Source of the DNA: Chrysomallon squamiferum
Taxonomy: Eukaryota; Mollusca; Gastropoda; Neomphalida; Peltospiridae
Length of the DNA stretch: 64,000 nt
Direction: 5' to 3'
Assembly (NCBI GenBank): GCA_012295275.1
Contig: CM022671.1
Location: 12,395,678 to 12,459,677, forward strand
Both the position numbers and the translations under genes were made by a program. Below, in pieces: positions 51,946 through 64,000 of this stretch (position 1 is its first letter; each line of letters opens with the position of its first letter). A model generated the notes under the pieces. It worked only from the letters and a program-made list of their open reading frames with translations, did no database searches and was not told the origin of the DNA.

Positions 51946-53980
51946 ACATAAAGACCCATTGATAGTATGGACAAGGACAAAAATTAAGTCCTGATTGCAA
52001 TTGCTTTACTCTGTGACTGTCATGGCAACCCACAAGCCAAATGCAAAAGACAATAACCCTGTAGATAATCTTCATGAACTTTGATAAGCCAGGATAAGAC
52101 CATTTCTGAGGTTCTGAAGAGTGTTAGTCCCTGTGTTTGATGGAAGTAACTTTTGTTTTACACAAAGACATTGCAGTTGATATTTACATGACTGTGGCAC
52201 TGTGAACCATGTTACATTTTGAATTAAATCGGATCTTAAAATAGTGATTTTAAAGTTGATTTTTTTAATCTAAAAAAATAATGTATATATTCTTCCTGAG
52301 GGTATTATGTGCTTAGAGGTTTTTCTCTTGAGATAATTGTGCCCTGAGGGGATATTGCCCAACAATTTTATGTCTTCAGGGGTCAGTGTCTGGTTAGGTG
52401 TGGTATTTCATCAATATCGGTATATGGGCAATAAGATTACACTATTTTCTTAATTTATCATTTTATTGCTATTTTTTAGTTTTGATCATTTAGTTTTAGT
52501 GGGTTGGATTTATCAAAAACACAAAATATTCATCAAAAGGTAAAAGTATCAATTTAATAAATCATTATGGTTATAAAATTACACTTTTTATTTAATTATT
52601 TATTTTGATGACTGTTACCATAAATTCATAATACCGTTCATATCTAAATGTACCTTTAATGAAATTTAAAAATAGTCGCATCATCAGTTCAGAACTCTAT
52701 AAATCATTGACCCAAAGCACTTAATTACACTTCACTGAAGGCTGAATAATAAGATAGGTTTTAATTACTACTACCTTAATTAACTGAATAAATGATGTAT
52801 TTATCGCAAATGAAAAAATAGTTACGAGAAACTTAAAGAAGAATAATACATCAGTAACAAAAACAATAATAATCTACTAGTACATACTGGTTGGAACTGG
52901 AAATTACCCATCAAATCCCTAGATAAATGCAACTGCCCCATTAGTTAATATTTGTAAATCTATCAAATCCCTACTTATTATTTAAGCTTGGTAATCGTTC
53001 TAGTTAAGTTTGTAATGGAACAATAAAATGAAACTTGATTTAAACTAATAATAATAATAATAATGATGATGATAATAATAATAAACAAATAAATAAATAA
53101 ATAAATAAATAAACCTGCTTAAATATTATTGTTATGTTAGTAAAAAATACATTAGTTTGCAATATATCCATTATTATTAACGCCAAACTGTAAAAATATT
53201 TAGATAATAGATTTACTGTTTAACTTGACTCAAGTGTTTGGAACTTTTGATCATTAATGTTACAATAATTATAGTTATATCTCAACGACAGGTGTGCTAA
53301 GTTTTCTGAAATTTTGGATCCGCTCCAGTAGTCACTGTCCAGTTAGCAACGACTAAGCGAAACGACCTCGGTATTTGAAATAATTGTAATGACGCCTGCT
53401 TAAAACGTTAACGGCTGAACCTTTCACAGGCCTCGGCGATTTTCTATAGAATTGTATAGTGTGTTGTATAAATTTCAAGGTGAGATCGATGACAAATAAG
53501 GTAGAAGGTACAAAACAGATAACAATAATTTTCTATTTCTCAAGCATTCACAATGTGCAGTGGCCAAAGATGCAAGAATGAATTTCAAGTGAAAAATTTC
53601 CTATTAGGCTATGATCAACCACAACATTTTGTACAGTTTGAGGTATCGTATGACTAATACTAGTTGTTTTTCTCTTTTAGGTTACTTTTGTAAAATCTCC
53701 CGTTTTGTTTCTGCTGTGATAAAAAAATTCTGTAAATATATTTTTGGTTGTATTACTGATATGTTTATTTGGATTAACGCCATTAACGGTTAAAATAAAA
53801 TATATTCCCGCTTTAAACTAATAATAATAATAATAAATTAAAGAAAAAGTAAAAGAAAAGACGGAAAGAAAATTTATAAATAAGTTAAGAAAAAGTTAAA
53901 AAAGTTAAAAAAAAAAAAAAAAAAAGATGAAACAAAAGATAACCATCAAAAAACGAACGTACAATTAGCAACCAATATAA

Positions 53981-54015
<35 letters not shown>

Positions 54016-54424
54016 AATAGCCTATTAAATACCTATACACATGGCACTTCATCCTTGTTTTGTAATGAATATTCAGGATTATGCGCTCGTTATAATCTAT
54101 TCGTTACAGTAAAATTAGTTTCACGTAATACATAAATACTTAACCAAAAAAGCTTAGCAAATTTATGTAATTGACTGTTGCTTCCAAATAAATTAAAATA
54201 AAGTGATAAAACTTAGTAATGTGTTAGTTGTATATGCCCTGTCGCTTTGTATAATGAAAGGAACACCATTTGTCATATCGCATGCCGCTATGTGTACTGG
54301 AGATGCAATCGCAGTGCGTTCGTGCTGTCCCAATAGCACCTGCAATACGGATGTATTGAAATCACATTTTGATGCACTGAACCAACATTATCCAAAAACA
54401 AAATGAAGAATTTATCCTGTTATA
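51946..54424. other. Noncoding accessory DNA with simple repeats
   Basis: Contains an ATA-type repeat (53045-53113), a TG repeat (53983-54013) and A-rich runs near 53910. A less AT-rich patch near 53290-53460 could be a promoter for the gene downstream, but no start site or exon can be fixed. The open frame at 54203-54406 abuts the Tc1 remnant and has no recognised motif. Confidence 0.4.
53045..53113. repeat. (ATA)n / (AAAT)n simple repeat
   Basis: ATA trinucleotides with ATG interruptions, running into AAAT tetranucleotides. Confidence 0.9.
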
Positions 54425-54978
54425 ATGGGTCGCCGTCCAGGCTTATCGGAAAATCAACGTCATGAAGCAATGGGACGGCTTAACGCCGGCCAACGCATAG
54501 ACGACGTCACTCAATACTTTCATGTTCATGACAGCACCGTATCACAACTCCAACAACGCGTAGACCACGATTAATTACTCTAAGGGAAGATAGGTATTTA
54601 GTGACGTCATATCGACGTCACAGGTTCGAAAGTGCTCCACGTTTAGCCCGTACTTTGCAGCAAACCACAAACACTAGAATTCATGCTCAAACTGTCCGTA
54701 ACCGTCTCCATGCTGCTGGTTTACAACAAGCACGTCACGCTGTTGTAGCTATTCGCCTGACAGTGGGTCACATTCAGGAACGTCTGAGATGGGCCAGAAT
54801 ACACCAACACTGGCGACGCAGACAACGGGATCAAACATTATTCATAGACTAATCCAATTCTTGTGTTTGTTTGCGGATGGTAGGAGTTATGTATGGAGGT
54901 GACGGGAATAGCGCTATGATGCAGACAAGATCATTACCCCAGTGGTCATTCCATTCCTACAGCAGCATCTTGTACGTA
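54425..54978 (+). pseudogene. Decayed Tc1/mariner-like transposase
   Basis: An ATG at 54425 begins a helix-turn-helix segment (GRRPGLSENQRHEAMGRL, then VHDSTVSQLQQR) that stops at about 54575. After a frame change the text resumes at 54601 with SYRRHRFESAPRLARTL, TVRNRLHAAGL and RLRWARIHQHW, typical of the second DNA-binding and linker part of Tc1 transposases. It reaches the first catalytic Asp (LFID) and then a further frame change. The rest of the DDE domain is missing or scrambled, and I could not define terminal repeats. It is a dead fragment, noticeably less AT-rich than its surroundings. Confidence 0.85.
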
Positions 54979-55950
54979 ATTGCTAAACCTTAACTGATTT
55001 GTATGCCAGGATATATCAGAAACAAGTTGCCTTTTATCGAAAGTTTTTCAACTGGTGGCGAAAATTATTGATCAGTGAAAATGACTATCAGTATTACTAT
55101 ATAATAATATAAGATTTAAGTTATGCTATATATATTTATTTTTCATTCTCCAACACATTCACTATGACTAATTATTTCTGAACCCGAACTGCTTGATTGT
55201 ACTTTGATGATCACCGCTAACACTCAAAGAAAACGTCTTCGTCTCCCTGTCGTTTGTTTTCGCTGCTGAGTTAGTTTTATGAATTAAAATGAATTTAACT
55301 GTAAATATTTCACAACTCTTTGGAATTGTTGGAAAAAATAGTAATCATTATGTTGATTAACTGACTAGAAAATCTTAAGCTTATATACATATAACAATTA
55401 TTACTTTAATAAGATTATCTATAATTAGTACAGGAAAATAAAATGTATCAACTGACACACAGTTTCATAGAAATTCGTTTAAACAAAGAAATTATCTATC
55501 TGAACAATCCTGGCGAATGTTATCAATAAACAGCTGTCGTTCTTCATAACCTTTATTTGACAAGGAAGTAAGAAAGTTTGATATAACACTTTTATTTGTT
55601 TAAAGACAACACGAATAATGATAGGAACCCCATTGCCACCATTCAGTGGGCCACTACAAACATTGATAGCATCTAAAATAATAGTTTTTTTAAAATTATT
55701 AGACTAATGTTAGGTATGTCATATTTTAAAATATAGAGATATATGTCGTATTACGTAACATTATTGCTAAAATAAATTTAAATTACGATCGTAGTTAGAA
55801 ACTATTTGGATACTGAAGTTATGTTAATTTAGAATGGCTTACATGATAAAATACTCCACATTCTTCGGTTTAAGTAATCAATTAACGATAAATCTTTCAG
55901 TTTAGATTTTTATGCAGTAATTTAGTGATAAAATAAAATTATAAAATTAA
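54979..55950. other. Noncoding region after the Tc1 remnant
   Basis: AT-rich sequence with no open frame, repeat or RNA gene that I can support. An upstream exon or promoter of the rolling-stone-like gene may lie here. Confidence 0.4.
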
Positions 55951-55997
55951 CAAACATCCAACTTTTCAACATTTGAATCAAATTTCGTTCATCGGTT

Positions 55998-56046
55998 TTG
56001 TTTCGAAAAAGATGCGATTTCACAGGAAAATGTTTTGTCACAAAAG
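55998..56046 (+). other. Candidate N-terminal exon end of the rolling-stone-like gene
   Basis: One frame reads AISQENVLSQK up to a donor at 56047 (GTATAA) in phase 0, which is the phase required by the exon at 56400, and it resembles the polar turn before the conserved Trp-Gly of this family. The frame has no ATG and a stop about 50 bases upstream of 55998, so a further exon would be needed and no clean acceptor is seen. Weak candidate. Confidence 0.25.
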
Positions 56047-56202
56047 GTATAACAAGGCTAATTGATAAAGTCTGTCTTGAAAAAAATTATCTAGTGAAAT
56101 CAGTGGTTGTTTTCTCGAAAATTTACTTGAATGATAAAATATATAAACATTTTTCTTATTGTGCGAACATAATGCATATGTGTGTCGCGTGTAGATTGTA
56201 GG

Positions 56203-56378
<176 letters not shown>

Positions 56379-56399
56379 AAAATATTTATTATTTTACAG

Positions 56400-57802
56400 T
56401 GGGGATGGCCAAAAGTGTATTCAGGCTGGCGTTGTTTCTGGGCTGTTTACCATTTGTCTTGTATTATAGTGTCAGGGTTCATGAGCTGGCAATGGGCATC
56501 TTCAAAAGCCAATGAAATAAAATGGTTCATTTACCTCACCGACTGGACATACTTCGTGCTGACTATGGCTACCATTTTGGATTTTATAGCTGTCGTTTAT
56601 ATACAACTGAAAAGAACAGATATATTAGAAGGTACAGAATAATACCATGTAACAACTGTTTTATTTTACTACTATTTGAAGAAAAACTACTTAATAAACA
56701 ATTCATTCACATACAGTTTGTTTGACTAATTATGTGTGTAAACATACTCGTATGAATACAAACAATCTCGGTCAAAATTTAAAAGTCTCCAAAAATAATG
56801 CTGCGCTGATTAATTTTCAAGTTATGAAATGACTTCATGAACAAAACTGGGGAAACACTGAAGAATTTAGCATTCAGTGCAACACTAATCAAGTTTGAAT
56901 GTATGAATTATTTAGGTATTAGTTATTCAATGAGACTGACGTTTTAATAACTTTTGCAGGCAGGAAAGAAAATCTCACGTGGTACGAGAAGATTACATGG
57001 ATGGTTTGTAACATTGCTAACTGTAGTAGTGTTGTTATAACCATTCTTTACTGGGGATTGCTGTACAAAGGTATAATTTGCTACGTTTTAATTTATTATT
57101 TTCTCTGCATCTTTTTGTTTCTTGCTTATATTTTTATTGACTGTCTGACTGATTGACCGACTAATCAACCGATCGATATGTTTAAATTGCAGACAAACTT
57201 TAAAAAACAAAATTGGCGTACTTAAAAATGATTGTTATAAGATGTATCCGTTTTTCTAAATTTAAAAGAATATTTCAATATCTTACAGCTAAAATTATTA
57301 TTACTTTTTTCTACTTACACTTTTTAAAAATAATTTGATCTTTAAATAAACATTAATCGAACTATTTCCAGTATAATTGATTATAATTATTATTATTATA
57401 GCTGGAACTGTAATAACAGCCGTCGACGCCATAACGCATGCAGTTAATTCTGTTTATGTTCTCATAAACATCACCGTGACAGCGATGCCAGTACGACTTT
57501 TCCACGTCTTTCACACCATGATATATTTCTTCATATACGTCATTTTCTCACTTATATATCAAAAAGTTGGTGGGACAAATGGCGTAGACAAGACGTATAT
57601 ATATTCCATCATTGACTGGGACGCGGATCCGGGAACAGCGGTCGTGTATTCTGTTTTAGTGATTTTCATAGCGACTCCAGCAGTACACATCAGTTTGTTC
57701 TTGATCCAGATGTTGCGTATAGCCGCTTTCAGTCGAATACTCAACAAACACTCAGTAGAACAAGATGAGACTCTAACTTTAAGGGCGATAGACAAGCCTT
57801 AA
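56400..57802 (+). CDS. Rolling stone-like multipass membrane protein (5' end missing)
   Basis: Three linked exons, 56400-56631, 56960-57070 and 57402-57802, GT-AG and in phase, ending in TAA; 247 residues, to which an unresolved N-terminal exon must be added. Features of the Drosophila Rolling stone (Rost) family: an opening WGWPKVYSGWRCFWAVYH, the IKWFIYLTDWTYF motif before the second membrane segment, WYEKITWM, ITILYWGLLYK, HAVNSVYVLINI, MPVRLFHVFH, GGTNGVDKTYIYSIIDWD, and a last hydrophobic segment before a polar tail. About six membrane segments are visible. Rost was described in fly myoblast fusion; most family members are uncharacterised. A polyadenylation signal lies at 57994-57999. 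The exact start is not known. Confidence 0.85.
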
Positions 57803-58487
57803 AGATTTATTTTTTTATATATGAACATTAAATGTTTATTTTTTATTTTTATTTTTTTTCAATATTTATTTATTTAATTTAAATAATACAGCTGTGAAAT
57901 GATGTCGTAAATAAGGCTGCAAAAAGAAAAGAAATAAGATTGTAAAATGTGTTTAACGTATTTGTTAGTACCAGGAATTTAAGTGTTATGAATAATAAAG
58001 TTTTTCTTTGATATACATTTGACTGATATTTCTTCACTATTTATTTTTAATGAGTTTTTAATAATGTCCAAATGACTGATAGAGGGTTTGTGTCAAGTGC
58101 TTGATACAATGGAGGACCTGCTAGTTGTGTTTGTTTCAGTTTCGAAATACGGAACAACAAGTTGGACGTTAATTGTTCCATTTTAAATTAGAGAAACACT
58201 TCTACCTTTTTTCCCACTGAATGTGAAAAGAGTCCTACGTTTTGCTATCGTTGATAGAACGTGTTTATAGCTGATGTTTGCAAATGCCAAAAATTATATA
58301 TCAGAACTTAATAGTTCTTAAATATTCATTTTGTAAATGAAAACCTAATTTAAAATCGTCTTTTAAGATCTAAAATAGCAATTAAACTGAAATAACCTTG
58401 AACAGTATAATACGTACTGTGTATTGAGTCGACCCATCGACAATGATCGATGTAAAGGAATGCAATACCAAAACGATGGCGTGCAGA
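57803..58487. other. 3' UTR of the rolling-stone-like gene and following space
   Basis: AATAAA at 57994-57999 marks a likely mRNA end. Beyond it I see nothing but AT-rich noncoding DNA up to the interspersed repeat. Confidence 0.5.
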
Positions 58488-58745
58488 TGGGCAGAGCCGA
58501 AGGGGTGGTGGCTCCGGGCCTCTAATCAGAGAAAATAACTTAATAAATTTGGTTGATTTATATCTAAATCGAATAAAGTGTTTATTTTATATTTCATCTG
58601 TGTTTAGGCTACATATTCAAAATATCTTCCTTTCTCATAACATTTTTCAGTACTATGCCTTATACTTGAGTTTTTGGGGTATACAATCAAGGAATTGGCC
58701 CCGAGCATCACAGATCTTTGCACGCCACTGTACCAAAATTATTGT
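58488..58745 (+). repeat. Interspersed repeat, copy B
   Basis: Matches copy A (51650-51945) in inverted orientation over about 250 bases, with scattered substitutions and small indels. The edges are approximate. No terminal inverted repeat or target duplication could be seen. Confidence 0.75.
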
Positions 58746-59094
58746 TAAATGAGTATACTAGCCGGAACCACTGCAAACCGTACGGTTGACAAAGATTAGA
58801 AAAAATATATATATGTAATAAAAAAAAATAGAACAAAACAAAACAAAAACCACAAAAAGCATCACAAATTTAGACCTATCTATAGCGGAGAACCAGCGTC
58901 CAAATATCCATCTGAGCTGTTCTTCTCTAGAGGGTATTCGGATTACACAGAGATGTGATTAGCTGAATGCAACCTATAGACAGAGCAGTCCAGTCCAGAA
59001 AGTTCTCGAATAGACGAATTTCATTATTCTTACTCCGAATTTGATAACGGTTATGCATAATAAAATTGTTAATCAACTATAGATAATTCATACA
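58746..59094. other. Noncoding spacer
   Basis: Short stretch between the interspersed repeat and the MIF locus copy. No feature recognised. Confidence 0.4.
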
Positions 59095-60735
59095 ACTGTA
59101 GAAATTCAGGGGTAACACTTTTTAGACATCACCTAATCTTTACCGTTTGCGTAACGTGTTGTGTATAATATTATATTAATGGTTATTTTTCGCTTCAACG
59201 AATACTCTTCAGGACGAATATTTAGGATATGTTTACCTCTATGCATTCCCATTACCATAATGTATAAATAAACATTATATATATATAATTTATATCTTTT
59301 AATAGTTTTATGGTTGTATTTTACGCTAGGTTGTATAAGGTATTGTATACGTTATAGCTGGACAGCTCATAAATAAATTATTTATTTTAATACACGAAAT
59401 ATAAGATACTGTTTACTTTCATTTTGTTTTGAAGCTGTTTCCTTTGTCAACTTCAGTTCTTTTCTTTACTTTAAAAAATAAAGAAAAATAAAAAATAAAG
59501 TAGAAGAAGAAGAAGAAAATTAATGTAAACAAATTTGGAAAAAGAAACAACTTAATAAAAATAATTGGTTCAGATCAATTTCATTTAGCTTATGGTACCA
59601 TTCCAGTTGTTAAATTAGCACCCAATTATTCCTAAAATTTATTTATCAATAACTCAATGAATAGCAGTTAAAAACACATCATAAATATTTATAACAAATT
59701 TTACCCAAGAAAAACCCGTCTGACCAGCTTCTGAAATAAAAACATAGCTAGACTGGCTTTTGGAACATATTTGTCACATTGCTACATCTTTCAGCTCAAA
59801 ATGAATAGTTTCAGTAAGATTTCACTGCTTTGAAAAAAAAAAAAAAAAAAAAATGCCAATTTTTGCCGTTTACACAAACCTTCAGAGAAGTCAAATACCT
59901 GATAGTTTTCTAGAAGAGGCCTCGGCGTTTATTGCCAAAATACTAAAAAAAAAAACACGAATCGGTATATATTACAGCTCACATTACTTACTAGTTATTA
60001 CACGAATTTACTATTGTAATTTTAGCCCATATGGGCTATAGTAATAAGGAGAGTGTAATAAGATTGTAGACATTATACATTATAACGGAAATTAATTCAT
60101 ACTTATTAGCCATATATAGTATAATTTAAAAAAGTAAAATAATATATATATATATTGAAAACCTTTTTCTTTTTTTGACCCCAAAAATCTTACAATATCT
60201 AATATATTACTTTAAAATAAATTAGAATATTTAAAATGATATTTGTTTTAATTTAATGTTTTTATTTATTTGAAGGTGCAAATCCCATTGTACACTGCTG
60301 ATTTAATTAATGTATTATGGCAGAAACATCATCAAAATGTAGATAATACTATTAAATGTTCTTGATAAATTTCAGTACTAAATTTGCCTCAATTATAATA
60401 AAAATTAAAGAAATATTTTGAATATAAAAATAATATAGTGGATTAAAAGAAAATTTATTATAATTTTGATATAAATTAAGAATTCTTTAATTTGAAACAG
60501 CAGGTATACAACTAGTTACTAAGGTATATTTAAAAACAAATAATTAAACAGGTAATATTCTTTCTTTCTTTATAGTAATAGTATTGTCATGTATTTGTAT
60601 TCCAACTTTACATACTCTTTTTAACTTTGACTCATTTTTTCTCTTAACAGATTTTACATAATGTTTTGGGATATGCCAAGAGCAGAATGTGGCTACAGTG
60701 GAACAACTTTTGGATAGATTTAATAATGCTATATG
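59095..60735 (+). repeat. Segmental duplication, second copy (MIF locus)
   Basis: Direct-orientation copy of 47450-49190, offset by about 11.6 kb. The intron after exon 1 carries extra sequence absent from the source (around 60265-60420). About 460 bases including MIF exon 2 are lost: the text runs from the equivalent of source 48610 straight to the equivalent of 49075. Confidence 0.85.
59853..60717 (+). pseudogene. MIF pseudogene lacking exon 2
   Basis: Exon 1 (59853 to about 59966) matches MIF exon 1 almost base for base, with two silent changes in its first 93 bases. An expanded A run (11 against 7) then shifts the frame, and the donor GTAAGT has become GTATAT. Exon 2 is deleted. Exon 3 (about 60651-60717) is kept with its acceptor and stop but has several changes, three of them altering residues. 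An A run of about 21 bases immediately precedes the ATG. No full MIF protein can be made. Confidence 0.88.
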
Positions 60736-61747
60736 GTTTTTTTAATTTATTTTTTAAATTTATTATTATATTGCAATGTATTTTTGAATACTTATATTTG
60801 TCACAGGTTCACTTCATCAAATATCTGGAATATTTACCAATTTTAAATCCATTAAGGAAATCAACACAAAACACAAGGAATATGCATATATTTTTAATTA
60901 TGAGACATGATATTAGGGATACAACATATATTTTGACATCAGCTGATCTACACTGAATATTAAAAAATGTCTAACTGCTGTTGAACATTGTGAACCATTG
61001 TGGGAGAAACCAAAATACAAACGTAACTGCTTGGGAAATCTACATAGATGGCAGTCTATGGAAAATTACTGAATGACATTTTTAGAATGATAAATGTTAA
61101 TCTTTTAAATACTATACTAACACAGATGCCAGCCCATTTATAAGCAATTACATGGAGATGAAGAATATAGATGGTTAAAATAAATATAGCTTTAAATTTG
61201 TCTAAATCTCAATTAAAGTACATCTGTTTTGATCCAGATTCGTTTATACTGCACTGACTAATACAAATAAATTAAAACTAATTCTGAGAAATAATCCCAT
61301 CTAAACATTTAACTTTATATTTAGTTAAATATCAGTTATGAAATAAAGTTGCTAGATAGTAATATGGGTACATCCTAAAATCAATCAAACCACAAAGAAC
61401 GAAAGCATAACAAAATGCTTGTTATATATATTTACATCAACATGTACGGCACAAGAATATGTCTAAATTTAATATGAATCATGAACTTTTTAATGAAATA
61501 ATTCGCATTATATGCGTTTTATCTGGAATATTGTTGCTATCAAAATATTAGAATTCCATAACAATATTATATTTAAAAAATGTAACTGATTGTATTCTAT
61601 ATGTATTAAATCTGTAATAAAATAAGGTGAAATGATTTTGATTCATTCGTGCAATTTGTTTCGAACAAGGATGTTAGTTATAAGGACTCAGCCAATATTG
61701 ACTAGAGCACCAACATTCAGGAGGAAATTCAGTACAACTTCCTGTTT
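60736..61747. other. Intergenic region before DRC2
   Basis: AT-rich. The open frame 60666-60956 begins inside the MIF pseudogene exon 3 and has no other support. No gene or RNA recognised. Confidence 0.45.
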
Positions 61748-61762
61748 GTAACCAATGGTAAC
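61748..61762 (+). promoter_or_regulatory. X-box (RFX-type site) upstream of DRC2
   Basis: GTAACC-AAT-GGTAAC fits GTNRCC-N(0-3)-RGYAAC at every defined position. RFX factors, with FOXJ1, drive motile cilium genes in animals, and the gene downstream is a ciliary one. The site is about 60 bases upstream of a likely noncoding first-exon donor (61824, GTAAGT). It also contains CCAAT, so NF-Y binding is an alternative reading. Confidence 0.6.
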
Positions 61763-62192
61763 AAATCGCCATTGTTGTTGTGCAAAGACGTCGTTTGACA
61801 GTTTATTATTTTAAATACCTTAGGTAAGTTAAAACATTCCGTAACTGAAATGTATAATCAGTTCTGAATGCTGTAATTTAAATAATCTCAATATTAGGGA
61901 TGTCTTTCTTCCAGTTTCATAAAACCTTTATATTCTTTAAATCGAATTATAATGATTCTTACTTTTCATGTTAGAATTATATTACTATTATTGTAATTTT
62001 GTTCAGAATAAAATATATAAAGTACTGACATGTAAATTAAATAGTTGAACACAATTCAGACAATATAAAGGTAAATAAGTAGATAAAACTAGTATTCTAA
62101 TTGTTTATAAACCATTAGCAAGTTAAAGTATTTATTATTAATTTCTATTTATTTTAATAGATACAAACATATTCAAATAAACTGCAGTTATA

Positions 62193-64000
62193 ATGGCTCC
62201 TAAGAAGAAGAAGAAGTCTGCGAAGCTTAAAATGACAGATGAAGAAAGAATTGCATATGAAGAGCAAAAACGTTTAGCAGAAGAAGAGATGAGGAAGAAA
62301 AAGGAAGACATGTTGGCCCAATTTCTGAAAGTAAATAGAGCACCATTTGATTAAGAATTATTACCAAAATATTAGAAATAGATAAAAGCATATATATAAT
62401 AAACATGTGCATTAGATATTACACAAAAATATTTATTTTCATGTTATTTAACTATATATAATACAATCAACATAATAGAAATGCTGTGCCATATTTTGGT
62501 GAATATAAATATATATAAAATCAGAATTTTCACTGGTCAAGACAAATAAGTTTTTTCAATCCTCTGTTATCTTATTGAACAGAATTAACTGTAGTAATTT
62601 ATGACTGAAGCTTTGTCCAAATAACCATAACAATTTAAAAACATAAATAGTTTCCTCTTATAGGACAAATTAACAAAAGAAGAAAAAGCAACACGATTCA
62701 ATCTGAACAAACTCAATCATCAATGGAGAAACATTATGAGGGAATCCAAATCCCGTGAGTTGAAAAAAGACATTGAAATTCTCAGCCAGACATTTGAGAG
62801 AGTTGTGGATCGGAAAGATGCTGTCATCAAGTCCTTGGCTAAAGATATCATGGAGGCTGAGGAGCAGTATGCTATGTGCTTGAGAAGTCATCTGCAGAAT
62901 GTTGACAGCTTAATAGGTATCACTGCAAACCAGGAAATGTTGTTAAATTCAATTTTTTTTAGAAATTACTTTTCAAAAGTAAATTTGAAGTAAATAATTT
63001 TGCAGCCATATTTTAAAAATTAATTTGATGTTATTCAATGTATTTCAGTTTAAAACTAACATTATATATGAAAAAACATTTGTTGCATATGAAACATCCA
63101 TTCTAGTCAATGGATAACAGAAGTATAAAAAATTGTGATAGGCTTTTCTTTTTCGCATTAAGTCACAACCGCCACCTAAAAAACCCTCAACAACAAACAA
63201 ACAAACAAAAAATACCTTGTATAACAAATCTAGATAATAAAATGTGTTAACATATGTTATTTATTCATGACAGATCTGCAGAGACAGAGATTGGAAGCTC
63301 TGAAGGAACAGTATGAAACTGAACTTGCTATTATCAGAGAAGAATTTGATACTGAAAGAGCTATGATATTGGAACAAAGCCAAAAGGAAATGACTGATAT
63401 TGATGATATTTTATTTGCTATGGAGCAGAATTTCCAAGAACGTGAAAATGAGGCAAAGTCTGACTTTCAGAGCATGAGAGATGAAATTAAAAATAAGGTA
63501 ATCTATTCATATGAATTTAATGATTTCATCAGCTTTGAACCTTTGAATAACTTCACCGAACATTTCAGTGATCATGATTTTTATTTCCCCTGTACCTGTA
63601 GAATCTGCAGCATGTTATATCACATTTTCATCATCTTCATCTACTGTAGTTGAAATTTTGTCTTTAGAAGCAAATATCCTTCTCAGAGGTGAACAGGTTC
63701 ATTATAATTTCTTAAGTATTATATTTTTTACAAATTCTTTCTTGTAAAGTTTTCAGTATTTTTAAAACATGTAATCCATCTTTATATGGTAAATCCAATT
63801 ATCAACAAATCTAAAGCTAAGCATTTTCACTGTTAAATATTATTAAGAAAAAATGTATTTGTAATGCACATTAAAATAGCATCCAAAATAGCAATTTTTG
63901 TTAATATTTATTTAACTGGTTGGAATGTGTTTGTTTGTTTCTAAATCAGTATTTTTTTATTTATTTAAATAGAATCTTGAAGAGAAGCATGCACTGCGTG
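62193..64000 (+). CDS. CCDC65: Dynein regulatory complex subunit 2 (partial, 3' end beyond window)
   Basis: Coding exons 62193-62330, 62664-62916, 63274-63497 and 63973 to beyond the window edge; GT-AG and in phase, 214 residues so far. DRC2 is a coiled-coil core subunit of the nexin-dynein regulatory complex that links outer doublets in motile cilia and flagella; with DRC1 it forms the base plate for the other subunits. Landmarks: a Lys-rich start (APKKKKKS), [30 protein letters not shown], the strongly conserved run from [20 protein letters not shown] to [11 protein letters not shown], and [17 protein letters not shown]. Then come [22 protein letters not shown] and NLEEKHALR. Nearly all of it is predicted coiled coil. 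A noncoding first exon probably ends at 61823 and the second begins at 62161. Human CCDC65 is 484 aa, so just under half is visible. Confidence 0.95.

Noticed and set aside
54601-54852. Active Tc1 transposase gene
   Set aside because: Only part of the DNA-binding and linker region is open; the frame breaks on both sides and the full DDE catalytic domain is absent.
59853-60041. A second MIF gene start
   Set aside because: Frameshift at the A run, degraded donor and missing exon 2 mark it as a pseudogene.

Overview
The window is nuclear DNA from an invertebrate animal. It is strongly AT-rich. Genes are broken by many GT-AG introns (58 coding-region introns were traced), separated by noncoding DNA with microsatellites and decayed transposons, and end in AATAAA signals. 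Tc1-like and Tigger-like remnants, a rolling-stone-like membrane protein, an animal DUF4291 gene and a ciliary DRC2 gene fit a protostome such as a mollusc or chelicerate; I cannot choose between them from sequence alone. I read proteins by joining exons by hand across splice sites, checking that codon phase closes and comparing with remembered animal families.

Layout. 1-3.2 kb: no gene seen. 3.2-5.1 kb (+): complete MGST3-like microsomal glutathione S-transferase. 9.7-26.0 kb (-): complete 28-exon NAA25, the auxiliary subunit of the NatB N-terminal acetyltransferase, 966 aa, close to the human length. 26.7-29.2 kb (+): four-exon DUF4291 gene, divergent from NAA25 over about 0.7 kb. 30.8-31.5 kb (-): TIMM10, a mitochondrial small TIM chaperone. 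33.0-39.6 kb (+): TRAFD1-like zinc-finger gene with a Tigger-like element in its third intron. 44.8-47.4 kb (-): TMEM134. 48.1-49.2 kb (+): complete MIF-type cytokine/tautomerase gene. 51-56 kb: accessory DNA with an interspersed repeat, simple repeats, a dead Tc1-like element and a long TTG tract. 56.4-57.8 kb (+): rolling-stone-like gene, N-terminal exon unresolved. 59.1-60.7 kb (+): a duplicate of the MIF locus that has lost exon 2. 62.2 kb to the end (+): the 5' part of DRC2/CCDC65, running off the window.

These are mostly unrelated housekeeping genes, arranged in divergent pairs (NAA25/DUF4291, TIMM10/TRAFD1, TMEM134/MIF) that probably share promoters. NAA25 and TRAFD1 are also divergent neighbours in human 12q24.13, so the linkage looks ancient. 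The points most worth a second look are that linkage, the animal DUF4291 gene behind a shared promoter with an RFX-like X-box, a doubled CEFC finger module in TRAFD1, the MIF duplication whose exon 1 is far better kept than its flanks, and a full X-box just upstream of DRC2. I found no convincing entirely new system; DUF4291 is the best candidate for unknown biology.
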